From positions 1 through 25,277 of the IMG/VR virus record IMGVR_UViG_3300025141_000677: a stretch of DNA of 25,277 nt. One strand, given 5' to 3'. The notes beneath the pieces were generated by a model. That model ran no database searches. It worked only from the letters and a program-made list of their open reading frames with translations, and had not been told where the DNA came from. Positions within the stretch are counted from its first letter, which is position 1. Each line of letters opens with the position of its first letter. Both the position numbers and the translations under genes were made by a program. This DNA is from a virus. Below are positions 13,333-22,128 of the stretch, one piece after another.

Positions 13333-16300
13333 TTAATCCTCAAAAGCCGCACCACTATTTGTAATTACAAAATCAATTGCAATAAATTCTATCGACCGTG
13401 CAGGTTTTAAGAAAATCTTCGCATACATGATATTTCTATCAACCAAATCTGGCGTAGTTGTAGTCTTATCGAGGATTACACGATAATCTTCTAGGCCAAG
13501 TCGCATTCTAACACTGTCAAGAAATGGTATTACTTGTCCAGTAAACCGATCCCATGTTGTTTCTACGTTTTGATCAAACAATAATCTAGCAGCAATAGTA
13601 GAAATTTCTTTCTTCACATAAATCATAAGTCGTCTTACGTTTACGCGGTCTAATGCCGACCTTGTTTTTTGTAGTGTCTTCTGTCCGAACATTACAATGC
13701 CTTCTGCTGGGAAAGTTGCAATTGGATTGATATTTGCTTCGTAAAGCGAATCGCGTTCTTTGGAAGTTAGACGTTGTTTAACACCTGTCACCGGAATTCC
13801 GGCAGCACCTTCTGAAAGTCCGCCACGAGTAAATCCGGCTGGTGCAAACCAAAGTTCAAAATTATTTTGAGTATTGGCATATGTTCCAACGGCTGCAATC
13901 GATGGTGGACCCCAGAAACCCAATCCTCGATCTTGATCGTGATACCGCAACCAAGGATAATAAGTAGCAGCATAACTATTATTAAGAACTCTGGCATTTA
14001 AATCTCGTGTAGCTTCTGCAACACTACCGCGAACTGCCGAATTAGAATCACTTGAATAATAAGTTGAACGGTCATCGCGTGGTATATAATTGCCTGCAAT
14101 ATCTATAATTGCTAATGCATCAGCACGTTTTTCACACACCGTCATCAGATGATTAGTGATTCCAGGCGTTGCTGTGCCAGGAATTGTCATCATATTACAT
14201 TCAACAACTTCTGGGTCTGCGCATGAATCAATTGCCATTTTTACAGCATTAAAGGCCGAATTATTAATTTCGGTTTGTGTTGTGCTATTATAACGACCCA
14301 ACGAATAATCATTAAATGGGTTACGTTCTTCAATATCAATGCCGTCAAAACCACCAAAGAGTGGTAATGTAAACTTATCAAAACCAGCGTCCAAAGTGCC
14401 CGAATAATTAGATGAGCCTGTGGCACTGAGTGATGCACCATTCTCACGCGATCCAGATAAGTAATATGCTTGTGTGGTGCTTGGTGAATCGGAGTTAGCG
14501 TCTGTTCCTGCTACTGCAATATCTGAAGCTACACTTCCCGAATAACGAGTTACGTTGTCCAAGCTGAAAATATATGAATATTCAGTATCGCCAGTTGATG
14601 CGTCAGAAGGCGTTTGCGCCCCTTGATCTCCATCTCTATACCCATCAGGCAAGCCTCTTACTGCGTCCACATATGAATTGTTAAAACGAATGCTGCTGCC
14701 GGAAAGAGATGTGTCTAATCCGAAATAACATTCTTCGGCGTTAGAAATAACAGTTTCGAGAGTATTATTTCTCAAATATGTTTTAGGATAAACAAAAGAA
14801 CCTGTCCATTCGTTTTCAAAATAAACCAAAGGACTTCCACTTCTTCCGCCTGCTGATGCCGCAACCGCTTCGAGCACTGCATTGGTATACGGCGTTCCGC
14901 CGAGCGACGTATGAGTATGACCTTTTTGTCCGGTACTTGGGAGGGCTTGTACAGAACTTGATAAGTTCCAAGGTTTAAATCTTAGTGGTCCAAAATATCC
15001 AAATGGAATTAAGCTTTTTTCGTCAAGACCTGTTTTAACTTTAGAATCTACTTCAACATAAATATATCTAGATTGATTGGGATAATCTCCATATTCACGA
15101 TATCGTCGTTGGCCATCATCCCATCCTACATAACTATTACCAATTTTAATTCCAATATAATTGGACGAATTTGGGTTTAAGTTACAGTTAGCAAAAGTTT
15201 CAATCACAACCGGAGCATTATCACTATCGGAAGCTTGACGGAGTTCAACTGTAAAGGCACCATATGGTTCAAATTCATTTTGAGCTGCTTTAATATCTCT
15301 AATAGAAATTTTTAAATTTGATTGCTCCCAAGTTCCGCCCTCTAAAGTTTTAAAGCGGAATAATTTTTGCAAATCTTCAGGACTGTATGCTGCAAAAGTA
15401 CCTAAATCTTGAGAAAATACCCAGCCGGTGCTTGCGCGTCCTAAACTTGATTGATTGACATTGGTGTCAGTTTCAGCGTTACTTAATGGAATTATAACAC
15501 CTAAAACATTTCCTTGGTCGCTAGTACCACCACCACCGCCAGTGTTTGTAATATATTCCTTAACATTTCTGTCAAAAGTTTCTCCCAAAACATAAGTTTT
15601 TTGGGAAGAATATTGACGGCTATTTGGATCTATCGCAGTTGGGTCTGTATTAAAAACTTTGCGGATATAATTGTTTGAACTTTCATTAAAATTAAAAGTA
15701 ATCGTATCAGTAACAGTTCCGCGAGGTGAAGTTCCATCTCTTACTTGCGCTTTAAAAGTGATATCAGTACCAACGCTATGAATCAGGTGTCCAGCTGATG
15801 AGGTTTGCGTTGTAGCTCCAACAAGTGTTCCGGTTAGACCCACAAAACCTGCATTACAATAAAAAATAGCCCCTAAAGTGCCCGTTGTGTCCGTACTAGA
15901 AGAATTAATAAGCCATAACCCAAAAGCACCGCCCGTAGAAAGGCCGGTATAAGAGGAGCCGATTTTCCAACCTGCTTTTGCAGCATCGGTATTGTCTGCA
16001 TTTGAGTTAGCTTTTCCTAAAAGCCTTACAAAAGTGACAGGACTTGCATTTCTAAACCATGCTTCTGCGGCATACGCACCATAAGTGGGAGTAAGCCCCA
16101 TTGTGCCTTCGCGCCAAATATCACCGCTTTTATTTCCCGGTTGTGGCGAGCCAAAAATCTCAACAAAATCTGAAAACGAATTAACTTTAACAGGGCGAAG
16201 TGCTGGTCCCCTTTCAGCTAAACCAATAATCACCGGGCCAATAGGCTCGGCGTCCTTGGGAAGTTGTGAATTATCAATTTCTGCAATTTGCACACCTGGT

Positions 16301-16338
16301 GATACAAATCTAAATTTACTGACGCCGGTTTTTGCCAT
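13333..16338 (-). CDS. Contractile tail sheath protein, gp18-like, enlarged
   Basis: The N-terminus (VSPGVQIAEIDNSQLPKD, GPVIIGLAERGP and VNSFSDFVEIFGSP) and the C-terminus (ATFPAEGIVMFGQKTLQ; SALDRVNVRRLMIYVKKEIS; and a final domain with MYAKIFLKPARSIEFIAIDF) are unmistakable for contractile sheath proteins. The C-terminal domain forms the inner layer on the tube. At 1001 residues it exceeds T4 gp18 (659) by over 300, with the excess in the middle (about 170-700), which is Ser/Thr/Gly-rich and includes a six-Gly stretch near residue 270. These inserts likely form protruding outer domains. AAGGAG precedes the ATG, and an ACTATTTATT element lies 46 nt upstream. Confidence 0.95.
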   Translation of the reverse strand: MAKTGVSKFRFVSPGVQIAEIDNSQLPKDAEPIGPVIIGLAERGPALRPVKVNSFSDFVEIFGSPQPGNKSGDIWREGTMGLTPTYGAYAAEAWFRNASPVTFVRLLGKANSNADNTDAAKAGWKIGSSYTGLSTGGAFGLWLINSSSTDTTGTLGAIFYCNAGFVGLTGTLVGATTQTSSAGHLIHSVGTDITFKAQVRDGTSPRGTVTDTITFNFNESSNNYIRKVFNTDPTAIDPNSRQYSSQKTYVLGETFDRNVKEYITNTGGGGGTSDQGNVLGVIIPLSNAETDTNVNQSSLGRASTGWVFSQDLGTFAAYSPEDLQKLFRFKTLEGGTWEQSNLKISIRDIKAAQNEFEPYGAFTVELRQASDSDNAPVVIETFANCNLNPNSSNYIGIKIGNSYVGWDDGQRRYREYGDYPNQSRYIYVEVDSKVKTGLDEKSLIPFGYFGPLRFKPWNLSSSVQALPSTGQKGHTHTSLGGTPYTNAVLEAVAASAGGRSGSPLVYFENEWTGSFVYPKTYLRNNTLETVISNAEECYFGLDTSLSGSSIRFNNSYVDAVRGLPDGYRDGDQGAQTPSDASTGDTEYSYIFSLDNVTRYSGSVASDIAVAGTDANSDSPSTTQAYYLSGSRENGASLSATGSSNYSGTLDAGFDKFTLPLFGGFDGIDIEERNPFNDYSLGRYNSTTQTEINNSAFNAVKMAIDSCADPEVVECNMMTIPGTATPGITNHLMTVCEKRADALAIIDIAGNYIPRDDRSTYYSSDSNSAVRGSVAEATRDLNARVLNNSYAATYYPWLRYHDQDRGLGFWGPPSIAAVGTYANTQNNFELWFAPAGFTRGGLSEGAAGIPVTGVKQRLTSKERDSLYEANINPIATFPAEGIVMFGQKTLQKTRSALDRVNVRRLMIYVKKEISTIAARLLFDQNVETTWDRFTGQVIPFLDSVRMRLGLEDYRVILDKTTTTPDLVDRNIMYAKIFLKPARSIEFIAIDFVITNSGAAFED

Positions 16339-16383
16339 TGATTAAAATCTCCTTACACTAGTATAATAATACTTAAATTCTCT

Positions 16384-16393
16384 AATAAATAGT
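16384..16393 (-). promoter_or_regulatory. Repeated intergenic element ACTATTTAWT, copy 3
   Basis: The sense strand reads ACTATTTATT in the 85-nt gap before the sheath gene, 46 nt from its ATG. Further downstream the same gap holds AGTAT-TATT-ATACT, a 5-bp hairpin just ahead of the ribosome site. It is a candidate late promoter for the sheath unit; function is inferred from recurrence. Confidence 0.4.
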
Positions 16394-16423
16394 ATCTTAT
16401 CTGGTGAAAAGACTTACGAAACC

Positions 16424-17317
16424 TTATGAACGATATTTTCCATTTGGCCACTCTGGAATATCACCGAATACAACATGCTCTCTAGGAATTTTAACTTCAA
16501 CAGCATTTTCTCTGATAACAATATTTGGTTTTTCTCCATTTTTGCCTTCTCCTACCAAATATCCCAAAACCTTTAATGTTAGTTTAGTCTCATAAATCCT
16601 GGTTTCATCAGCCATTTGACTTATATTGTTGGTAACATTAAAAGATTGATCTAAAAAGCTTTCATAACGATGACCTTCTGGGCTATAAATAAGATCATAG
16701 TTTATGCCACCCGTTCGTGTCGCAAAAGGCTGTAGCATTTCATTCATTTGTTGCTGGTATTCTGTCCTAAGATTGATTGTATAAGAAACACTTACATAAA
16801 CTGGCATTGGAATGGTTACTGTTTCATATACTATTTTTTTATTCTTTTTCTTACTTGGAAAATTAATTTGCTGTCCGCCAGAAGCTCCTGCATTTCCAGC
16901 AATTCCACCTTTTTTCCGGTGGGTGTCTGCATTAAGAAAATTAGATGTTTTGTCCTGCTGTACTCTCCGTGCAATTGTAATGGAGCCACCCTTAACATCG
17001 TTAACTGGTGGGATATTTCCCCAAAATGCTCCTTTTTTAGAGAGATCTTTAGAAAAGCTTTCTCGTTGTAATGCCATAATGGGAAAAATTAAAGCTCCAT
17101 CATCATCTCTTAAATTCTTATGATTTTTAATTTGCCATGATCGTTCACCAGCAACCCATACAACCGGGACTTTCTTCCAACCTTTGTTTGTGGTGGCAAA
17201 TATTTTCATTTTTTCTTCTAGCCAATTATAAACTGCATAATCTATTGTTTCCAGTGTGGAAGGATCAAAAGGCATTATTTGGCGTTGAGTGCCATCGATG
17301 TCGCTTCTATCTTTCAT
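16424..17317 (-). CDS. Tail completion / sheath-stabilising protein, gp15-position
   Basis: The 297-residue protein sits directly upstream of the sheath gene, the position of T4 gp15 (tail terminator that binds the neck). The central part reads IPMPVYVSVSYTINLRTEYQ followed by QMNEMLQPFATRTGG, similar in style to gp15-type proteins, in which a beta strand with T-x-Y leads into a helix with Q-x-N/E-x-x-L. The ~30 residues before it are Gly/Ser/Lys-rich and may be a flexible loop (ASGGQQINFPSKKKNKK). The C-terminal portion contains LKVLGYLVGEG near residue 250. The start lies 2 nt after the preceding stop. Homology to gp15 is plausible but not established from the sequence alone. Confidence 0.55.
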   Translation of the reverse strand: MKDRSDIDGTQRQIMPFDPSTLETIDYAVYNWLEEKMKIFATTNKGWKKVPVVWVAGERSWQIKNHKNLRDDDGALIFPIMALQRESFSKDLSKKGAFWGNIPPVNDVKGGSITIARRVQQDKTSNFLNADTHRKKGGIAGNAGASGGQQINFPSKKKNKKIVYETVTIPMPVYVSVSYTINLRTEYQQQMNEMLQPFATRTGGINYDLIYSPEGHRYESFLDQSFNVTNNISQMADETRIYETKLTLKVLGYLVGEGKNGEKPNIVIRENAVEVKIPREHVVFGDIPEWPNGKYRS

Positions 17318-17319
17318 CT

Positions 17320-17811
17320 TTATGTACCATCAAAAAGCCCTTGTCGAGCACGAACACACTTAGCTGAAATTTCTAACATATGATCTGTATTTCCAAACAA
17401 TTGTTTTGGTTCGCTTAAACTAAGTATCTCATAATAATCTTCACCATATAAAATAAAATCACCTTCACGAACATATAAATCTTGATCTTCAGTTAATCTA
17501 CGTTTATGAAAATGACAAGTCAATGAATACAAACGATCAAGACCATACGCAGTAGCACTAGTAGTGGTTTCACCCCAATCAATTAAAACATAAACTCGAA
17601 TAGGGGGTAAAAAATTCTTTTCAATTGCCTCACCATAAAGAGAATGAAAATTTGTATGTGTATTGCTAATAGAATAGTATAAAACAGTTTGACCAATCAC
17701 TCTTTCGAGCAATTCATCATTAACTTGTTTGACCAGATTTCTTTCCTTATTGTTGAAAAAAAGAGGTGGTGGTGGAGCGTCGGGTCTATTCCATTTATTA
17801 TCAGATGACAT
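17320..17811 (-). CDS. Neck / head-closure protein candidate
   Basis: The 163-residue protein has AGAGGA ahead of tandem ATGs (ATGAATG); the second, at 17811-17809, opens the long frame. Residues ~30-75 carry ELLERVIGQTVLYYSISNTH, then a segment ending LYGEAIEKNFLPPIRVYVLI, a pattern (Y-x-I-S-x-x-x-x-x-x-H-x-L-Y-G-E-A-x-x-K-x-F-x-P-P-I) that I associate with conserved virion proteins in T4-like phages, probably in the neck. The remainder is beta-rich (REGDFILYGEDYYEIL). It lies between the 434-residue neck protein and the gp15-position gene, so a head-tail connector role (gp14 or a head-closure protein) is the best guess. I cannot assign a T4 equivalent confidently. Confidence 0.6.
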   Translation of the reverse strand: MSSDNKWNRPDAPPPPLFFNNKERNLVKQVNDELLERVIGQTVLYYSISNTHTNFHSLYGEAIEKNFLPPIRVYVLIDWGETTTSATAYGLDRLYSLTCHFHKRRLTEDQDLYVREGDFILYGEDYYEILSLSEPKQLFGNTDHMLEISAKCVRARQGLFDGT

Positions 17812-17825
17812 TCATTTTTCCTCTT

Positions 17826-19130
17826 TTAACCCTTATAAACGCCCATTGGAACGTGGACCTGGAGCCTATTAGCATCCTCAGACAATTTTGCATCTTTATC
17901 TACCATTGAAGCATATGTAAGAGAATCAAGCAATTCCACCAACTCTGTTTTTAAAGCAGTTTTTTCCGCTTCAGATTGTGTTGCCAAATCAGAAGCATTT
18001 AAAGTTACATCATTTCCTGGAATTGGAATGGAACCAAATTTGCCTCTCACTTGCGCTAACATTCCTTTAGCAATTGATAAAGCATATTTTCTAATCCATT
18101 GTTTCCCCATGCTATTAATATTTTCATATGGAATATTGGCAAACGGAAGGGTATTATAATTATTAATTCCGTCTACTCCATCCTTTCGAGATTCTTCTTC
18201 ATCCCACGGATCAGTAGGAATAGTAAATTGAAACCAGATTTTAGTAGGTGCCCCAACACCAGGAGCAGCTGGTGGGGGATAAATTCTAATTCTATTGTCC
18301 CTTATTTCATAAGAATAATGCGAAGCCCGAGTATAAAGATTTGTCTCAAAAGCCATTGATTGAAGTTTGTTTTGCCATGCCGGAACAACTTCAAATGTAG
18401 ATTCATCTGAATATTGTCCATAAGTGAAAAGATTGCCTACAACATTTAATCCCCCATAATAGCCATAAAACCTCCACATCGCTGTAGGAGATTTATAATA
18501 TACTCTTTGTATAGAAATTCTTTTGTTTTTTACCTTTCCTGCAAAAGATCCTCCCATCACGCTACCATCATCAGAAGCAACTTGTACAATTCCCTGAAGA
18601 TCATAATCTTGAGTATTCTTTTTCAAAGAAATAGATGCTGAATAAACTCTTACATCCCCAAGTGCTGCTTCAGCTGCAAGACCTTCGGCCACTCTTTTGG
18701 TATATTCAAATTGAAATTTGGGATATTTTAATGATAAGTGAGTTCCGCTTAAACTTGATGAAAGCTCGCCAGCTTGAAGGTTTCCCTCGTGATCAAAAGT
18801 GCCTGTAGTTTTTCCTAAAAAGCTAGAGAGAACATTTTTGGCTTGATGATTATTGACAATGTAAGAATATTCTAATGTTGCCATTTCATAAGAAGTATAA
18901 ATATTATTTTCGGTAAGTTCAACGTCTAAAACATCTCCACCCAACATTTTATAAGTATAGGAAACTTGAGCTACTGCACCAGAAGCCCATTGGCTAGATG
19001 AAAGTGCGCCAGCTAAATAGATTCCATAAGGAACGCTGCTTAAAGTTACAAGACTATAAGAGCCAGTAGATTTTAAAACATAAGGGCTTGTTTGTTGTAC
19101 TGGTGATAGAACGGGTGGTGCTGTTGCCAT
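17826..19130 (-). CDS. Large neck / head-tail connector protein candidate (gp13-position)
   Basis: The 434-residue protein follows the capsid gene after a terminator and a repeated promoter-like element, with TAGGAG before the ATG. It has segments I associate with neck proteins of T4-like phages: VSYTYKMLGGDVLDVELTEN near residue 57, then YEMATLEYSYIVNNHQAKNV near 80-100, YSYEIRDNRIRIYPPPAAPG near 275-290 and, near 345-375, QWIRKYALSIAKGMLAQVRG followed by KFGSIPIPGNDV. The last region looks like a helical connector module that ends in an acidic helix. The protein is larger than T4 gp13 (309 residues). A role in closing the portal and joining the tail fits the gene order. Exact homology cannot be confirmed without a profile search. 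Confidence 0.6.
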   Translation of the reverse strand: MATAPPVLSPVQQTSPYVLKSTGSYSLVTLSSVPYGIYLAGALSSSQWASGAVAQVSYTYKMLGGDVLDVELTENNIYTSYEMATLEYSYIVNNHQAKNVLSSFLGKTTGTFDHEGNLQAGELSSSLSGTHLSLKYPKFQFEYTKRVAEGLAAEAALGDVRVYSASISLKKNTQDYDLQGIVQVASDDGSVMGGSFAGKVKNKRISIQRVYYKSPTAMWRFYGYYGGLNVVGNLFTYGQYSDESTFEVVPAWQNKLQSMAFETNLYTRASHYSYEIRDNRIRIYPPPAAPGVGAPTKIWFQFTIPTDPWDEEESRKDGVDGINNYNTLPFANIPYENINSMGKQWIRKYALSIAKGMLAQVRGKFGSIPIPGNDVTLNASDLATQSEAEKTALKTELVELLDSLTYASMVDKDAKLSEDANRLQVHVPMGVYKG

Positions 19131-19146
19131 TGTTATTCTCCTATTA

Positions 19147-19156
19147 ATTAAATAGT
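19147..19156 (-). promoter_or_regulatory. Repeated intergenic element ACTATTTAWT, copy 4
   Basis: The sense strand reads ACTATTTAAT, only 17 nt before the neck-gene ATG and directly downstream of the capsid terminator. CTATT/AATAG make a perfect inverted repeat with a 5-nt loop at 19141-19155, ending in the TAGGAG ribosome site. Transcription must restart here if the terminator is efficient, which argues for a promoter. However, a start site 6-7 nt downstream would fall inside the ribosome site. Confidence 0.45.
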
Positions 19157-19171
19157 TAAATGAGGCTTTAA

Positions 19172-19215
19172 ACGAAAAAGAAAACCCCGCCTCCCAAAAG
19201 AAAGACGGGGTTTCA
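19172..19215 (-). terminator. Rho-independent terminator after the capsid gene
   Basis: In the sense direction AAACCCCGTC (19213-19204) pairs with GGCGGGGTTT (19191-19182), a 10-bp stem with one G-U pair and a 12-nt loop, followed by a T-rich tract (TTTTCTTTTTC). It sits 30 nt after the capsid stop. It is by far the most convincing intrinsic terminator in the window. Termination after gp23 would insulate the very abundant capsid transcript from the neck genes. Confidence 0.88.
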
Positions 19216-19242
19216 CAAAATTATAAAGATAATTCTAATAAA

Positions 19243-21042
19243 TTAGATAAGATCTTCAACAACAACTAAACCGTACATGTCCGGTCGAACCATCTTCTTA
19301 CCGTAACGGGTCATAACTCCCTTACGAGGTACAAAATCCTCTGTACCAAAGATAGTCGGCGTGACTTGCAGTGGAACATATGGGGCATATACATAGCCAC
19401 TTTCTAAGAAGCTATTACCCTTACGTCCTACAAGAATTAGATTTCGTGGGAAGTACGGGTCAACGTACACATCCCATTTCTTACTAATTTGTCCAACTTT
19501 AACTGCACCAGCGGTGCCTTTATTTTCGTCAGCCGTTGTATCAGCCCGGAATCCACTCGTGAACTCCATAACGTTAGCAATTTCTGGGCTTGTAACCAAG
19601 AAATTTGCTCCGCCACGAAGCGTCTTACGATGAATTTGAGCTGAAATATCATTAACCGTTTCAAGCAAGGTTTCGTACCATTCAGATACAGTACCCGTGA
19701 AATCTGGATATAGTGATTCGTTAGTCGATGCACCGGAACTCCTATTCACAAACTTGCCAGGTTTACGTGACCAGTAATAAGTACCAGCGGTTGCGCCAAC
19801 GATGAGATCTTCAAGAATTTCTTGATCAATCTCCAACGCAATCGTTTCTGATAAAATACCAGTCAATTCAACTTCGGCATCCAAATTATGATATGCATTG
19901 ATGTCTTGCTGCAATTCTGGTGTCCATTTAGCTTTGAGCTTCTTGGTCATCGCAGTGATTGACACGCTGTCAACCTTGATATCAATTTCTGGAATACCAG
20001 CATTGTTCTCAAGTCCCCATGCAGTCGTACCAACAACAGCTCCAAGAGCATCCGAAGATCCAGCCGATGGCGTTCCTCCAAAGTCATCAGTTTGTGTCCA
20101 ACTCCATGATGCTTGATCTCCAGCGGTGCGGTCAACATCAGTGCCAGACGTACCACCAAAGTTAGATGCTAGACTATCAGTACTTACAGTACCGTCAATT
20201 GAAGCAAAATACACCAGTATTGCCTGCTCGGGATCAGATGGTTTTCGTAGACCAAAATCAGATCCTGAATATTGACTGAGGCGACGAACTTGATGACCTC
20301 TCGCCGTGCTTTGCGCAACACTAGAACTCATCGCGATAAGATCATTTGTATTAAGTTGATCCATCGCTGTACTTCCGGTATTAATTCTCAATATAACAAC
20401 ATTTGTAGTACCAGAAATAAAAGCGGCATCAAACCGGCACAAACGATCAAATTGTGTCTGATTCAAGCCGGTTGCTGCCAGTCCAGGCAATAGTGCTGCC
20501 GCTGTTCCAGTTCCACCAAAAGTACCTGATGCAACAACATATGATTGAACTTGCGCACTTCCAGTTGCAGAAGCATAACCATTGTTTAAGTTATAAAAAC
20601 TACTTTCATCACCTGGTGGAGTGTCAATGTCTACGCCACCTGTAATCTGTTGGCCAACCTTTCCGCCGCCATAGATTGAAGCATTGATATTGCCAAATCG
20701 AGCCTGGTTATAAGTGAAGTCTAGGAAGAAAATAAGTCCTGACGGCAAGCTCATAGGCTGAACCGACACTAACTCATTTGCAATTAGACCACCAAACACA
20801 CGACGAACGATAGGAAATGCAACTGCTGCAAAACCTTCGACATCACCTGCCTGCATTGTAGAAGCTTCACGAAGAAGTTCTTTGGCTTGGTTTTCAAGAA
20901 GACATGCCATCGTTTGACGACTTTGATCTTTTTCAATCCCTTCCAATAGGCCAGTCTTTTCCCATTTATTGAGAAGAGCTTGACCCTCTTTTTGGACATT
21001 ACGACTAATAATGCCCTCTGTTAATTTTTCGATAATACTCAT
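19243..21042 (-). CDS. Major capsid protein, gp23-like
   Basis: The 599-residue protein shows the gp23 pattern: FPIVRRVFGGLIANELVSVQ at 76-95, then PMSLPSGLIFFLDF, and a C-terminus with PTIFGTEDFVPRKGVMTRYG and RPDMYGLVVVEDLI. In T4-like heads gp23 forms the hexamers, takes the HK97 fold and loses its N-terminal ~65 residues to the gp21 protease, which cuts after (I/L)-x-E. Here LLE at 48-50 and LRE at 57-59 are candidate cut sites (inference). It is ~80 residues longer than T4 gp23 (521), with Gly/Ser/Thr-rich stretches around 120-180 and 285-345 likely being surface loops. It has the strongest ribosome site (AAGGAGG), a more GC-rich codon choice and its own terminator, all fitting very high expression. 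The scaffold gene ends 14 nt upstream. Confidence 0.95.
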   Translation of the reverse strand: MSIIEKLTEGIISRNVQKEGQALLNKWEKTGLLEGIEKDQSRQTMACLLENQAKELLREASTMQAGDVEGFAAVAFPIVRRVFGGLIANELVSVQPMSLPSGLIFFLDFTYNQARFGNINASIYGGGKVGQQITGGVDIDTPPGDESSFYNLNNGYASATGSAQVQSYVVASGTFGGTGTAAALLPGLAATGLNQTQFDRLCRFDAAFISGTTNVVILRINTGSTAMDQLNTNDLIAMSSSVAQSTARGHQVRRLSQYSGSDFGLRKPSDPEQAILVYFASIDGTVSTDSLASNFGGTSGTDVDRTAGDQASWSWTQTDDFGGTPSAGSSDALGAVVGTTAWGLENNAGIPEIDIKVDSVSITAMTKKLKAKWTPELQQDINAYHNLDAEVELTGILSETIALEIDQEILEDLIVGATAGTYYWSRKPGKFVNRSSGASTNESLYPDFTGTVSEWYETLLETVNDISAQIHRKTLRGGANFLVTSPEIANVMEFTSGFRADTTADENKGTAGAVKVGQISKKWDVYVDPYFPRNLILVGRKGNSFLESGYVYAPYVPLQVTPTIFGTEDFVPRKGVMTRYGKKMVRPDMYGLVVVEDLI

Positions 21043-21056
21043 TGTATTATTCCTCC

Positions 21057-22112
21057 TTAAATAATTCCTGCAAGCTTTCTCATTCGCTCAACGGCGGACG
21101 AAGAAGCTTGGGATTCTTCTTTATTTGATTTCAAAACAAGCCTGCTATTTTTACTTACAGCTTCACTTAAATTCTTAGGAGAATTATCTCCCTTGCTAGA
21201 AAGTGAACCCTGCAAAGTATCAAAAATAACTTTGGCTTCTTTAGATGAAGTCGCGTTTGAAACCGCTTCGACAAGCTTTTGCTTTTGTCGCTCATTCAAG
21301 GAGTGGGATTTCAGAATACGATTCTGATATACCAATTTTGCATTGGCTGTATTAATTTCAGTCAGTTTTTCGCTGACTTGACGGGCAATACTCTTAAGCT
21401 CATTGTGCTCTTTTACAAGTCTATTCTTATCAGACTTGAGAGATTTTACTTGCTCTTCTAAATTTGCGATTTTACGTGCAGCTTTTTCAAATCCTGCATT
21501 ATCTTCTTTGACATCGGTATCTTCGTCGCGTGCTGCGGCGACTTCTACTGCTCGGACCTGTTCTTGTTTTGTTGGGTGTGTTGTCCCTAACATTCCACGA
21601 GGCACATTTTCTAAGTCAACTTTTAAAATTTCTTCGATGGCGGCTTTTATAGTTTCTTCATCCAACTCAATATCTTCCTCATTTTCTTCTAGTAATTCCT
21701 TTAACTCAGAACGTGTAGTCTCGTACATCATTTCTGGTGGTGGTTCTTCTAGGGGCATTTCCATTTCAGAAACTCCAGGACTTGAAGACAATTCACTTTT
21801 TAATGCATCTAGATCAAGTTCAATATGCACTCCATCATCTCCCTCATCACGTAAATTTTCGGTAGCTTTTAATGGAATTTTATCCAACGCCGGATCACTA
21901 GGAGATTCTTCAGCTGCTGCCATTGGGTCCATTGCCATTGGATCTGCCATTGGGTCCATTGCCATTGGATCTTCTTGTTCCAATAAAGCATCCACAGCCT
22001 CCTTGATTTCTCCTGCATATTTGTCCAAAACTTCTTGTTCTGCGTTCTTAATTGCAGCTTCTTTAAGTTCTTGGGCGTCAATGACGGCTTGTTCTAACAT
22101 TGATGATGACAT
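21057..22112 (-). CDS. Prohead core scaffolding protein, gp22-like
   Basis: The 351-residue protein is directly upstream of the capsid gene, as gp22 is in T4. It is strongly acidic and mostly helical: an N-terminal helix (residues 1-45), a Met/Pro/Asp-rich low-complexity segment at 48-66 made of DPMAMDPMA repeats, an acidic middle, a coiled coil around 205-265 (ANLEEQVKSLKSDKNRLVKE) and a conserved-looking end with SLNERQKQKLVEAVSNATSS, then KEAKVIFDTLQ, and RMRKLAGII at the terminus. Scaffold cores of this family guide capsid assembly and are digested by the prohead protease. Several L-x-E/I-x-E tripeptides are present, as expected for gp21-type cleavage. Homology is inferred from position, composition and the C-terminal motif. 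Confidence 0.82.
   Translation of the reverse strand: MSSSMLEQAVIDAQELKEAAIKNAEQEVLDKYAGEIKEAVDALLEQEDPMAMDPMADPMAMDPMAAAEESPSDPALDKIPLKATENLRDEGDDGVHIELDLDALKSELSSSPGVSEMEMPLEEPPPEMMYETTRSELKELLEENEEDIELDEETIKAAIEEILKVDLENVPRGMLGTTHPTKQEQVRAVEVAAARDEDTDVKEDNAGFEKAARKIANLEEQVKSLKSDKNRLVKEHNELKSIARQVSEKLTEINTANAKLVYQNRILKSHSLNERQKQKLVEAVSNATSSKEAKVIFDTLQGSLSSKGDNSPKNLSEAVSKNSRLVLKSNKEESQASSSAVERMRKLAGII
21919..21972. repeat. Perfect 27-bp tandem repeat, two copies, in the scaffold gene
   Basis: Positions 21919-21945 and 21946-21972 are identical 27-bp units, equal to nine codons, encoding DPMAMDPMA twice. Smaller internal repeats within each unit suggest growth by slippage. Because the unit is a multiple of three, copy-number change would leave the frame intact. 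Confidence 0.95.
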
Positions 22113-22128
22113 TTAAATCTCCTAAAAT

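Noticed and set aside
21403-22116. Open frame of 237 codons on the plus strand opposite the scaffold gene
   Set aside because: It is Ser-rich and mirrors the acidic, repetitive scaffold codons; it has no ribosome site or family resemblance, and all other genes are on the minus strand.
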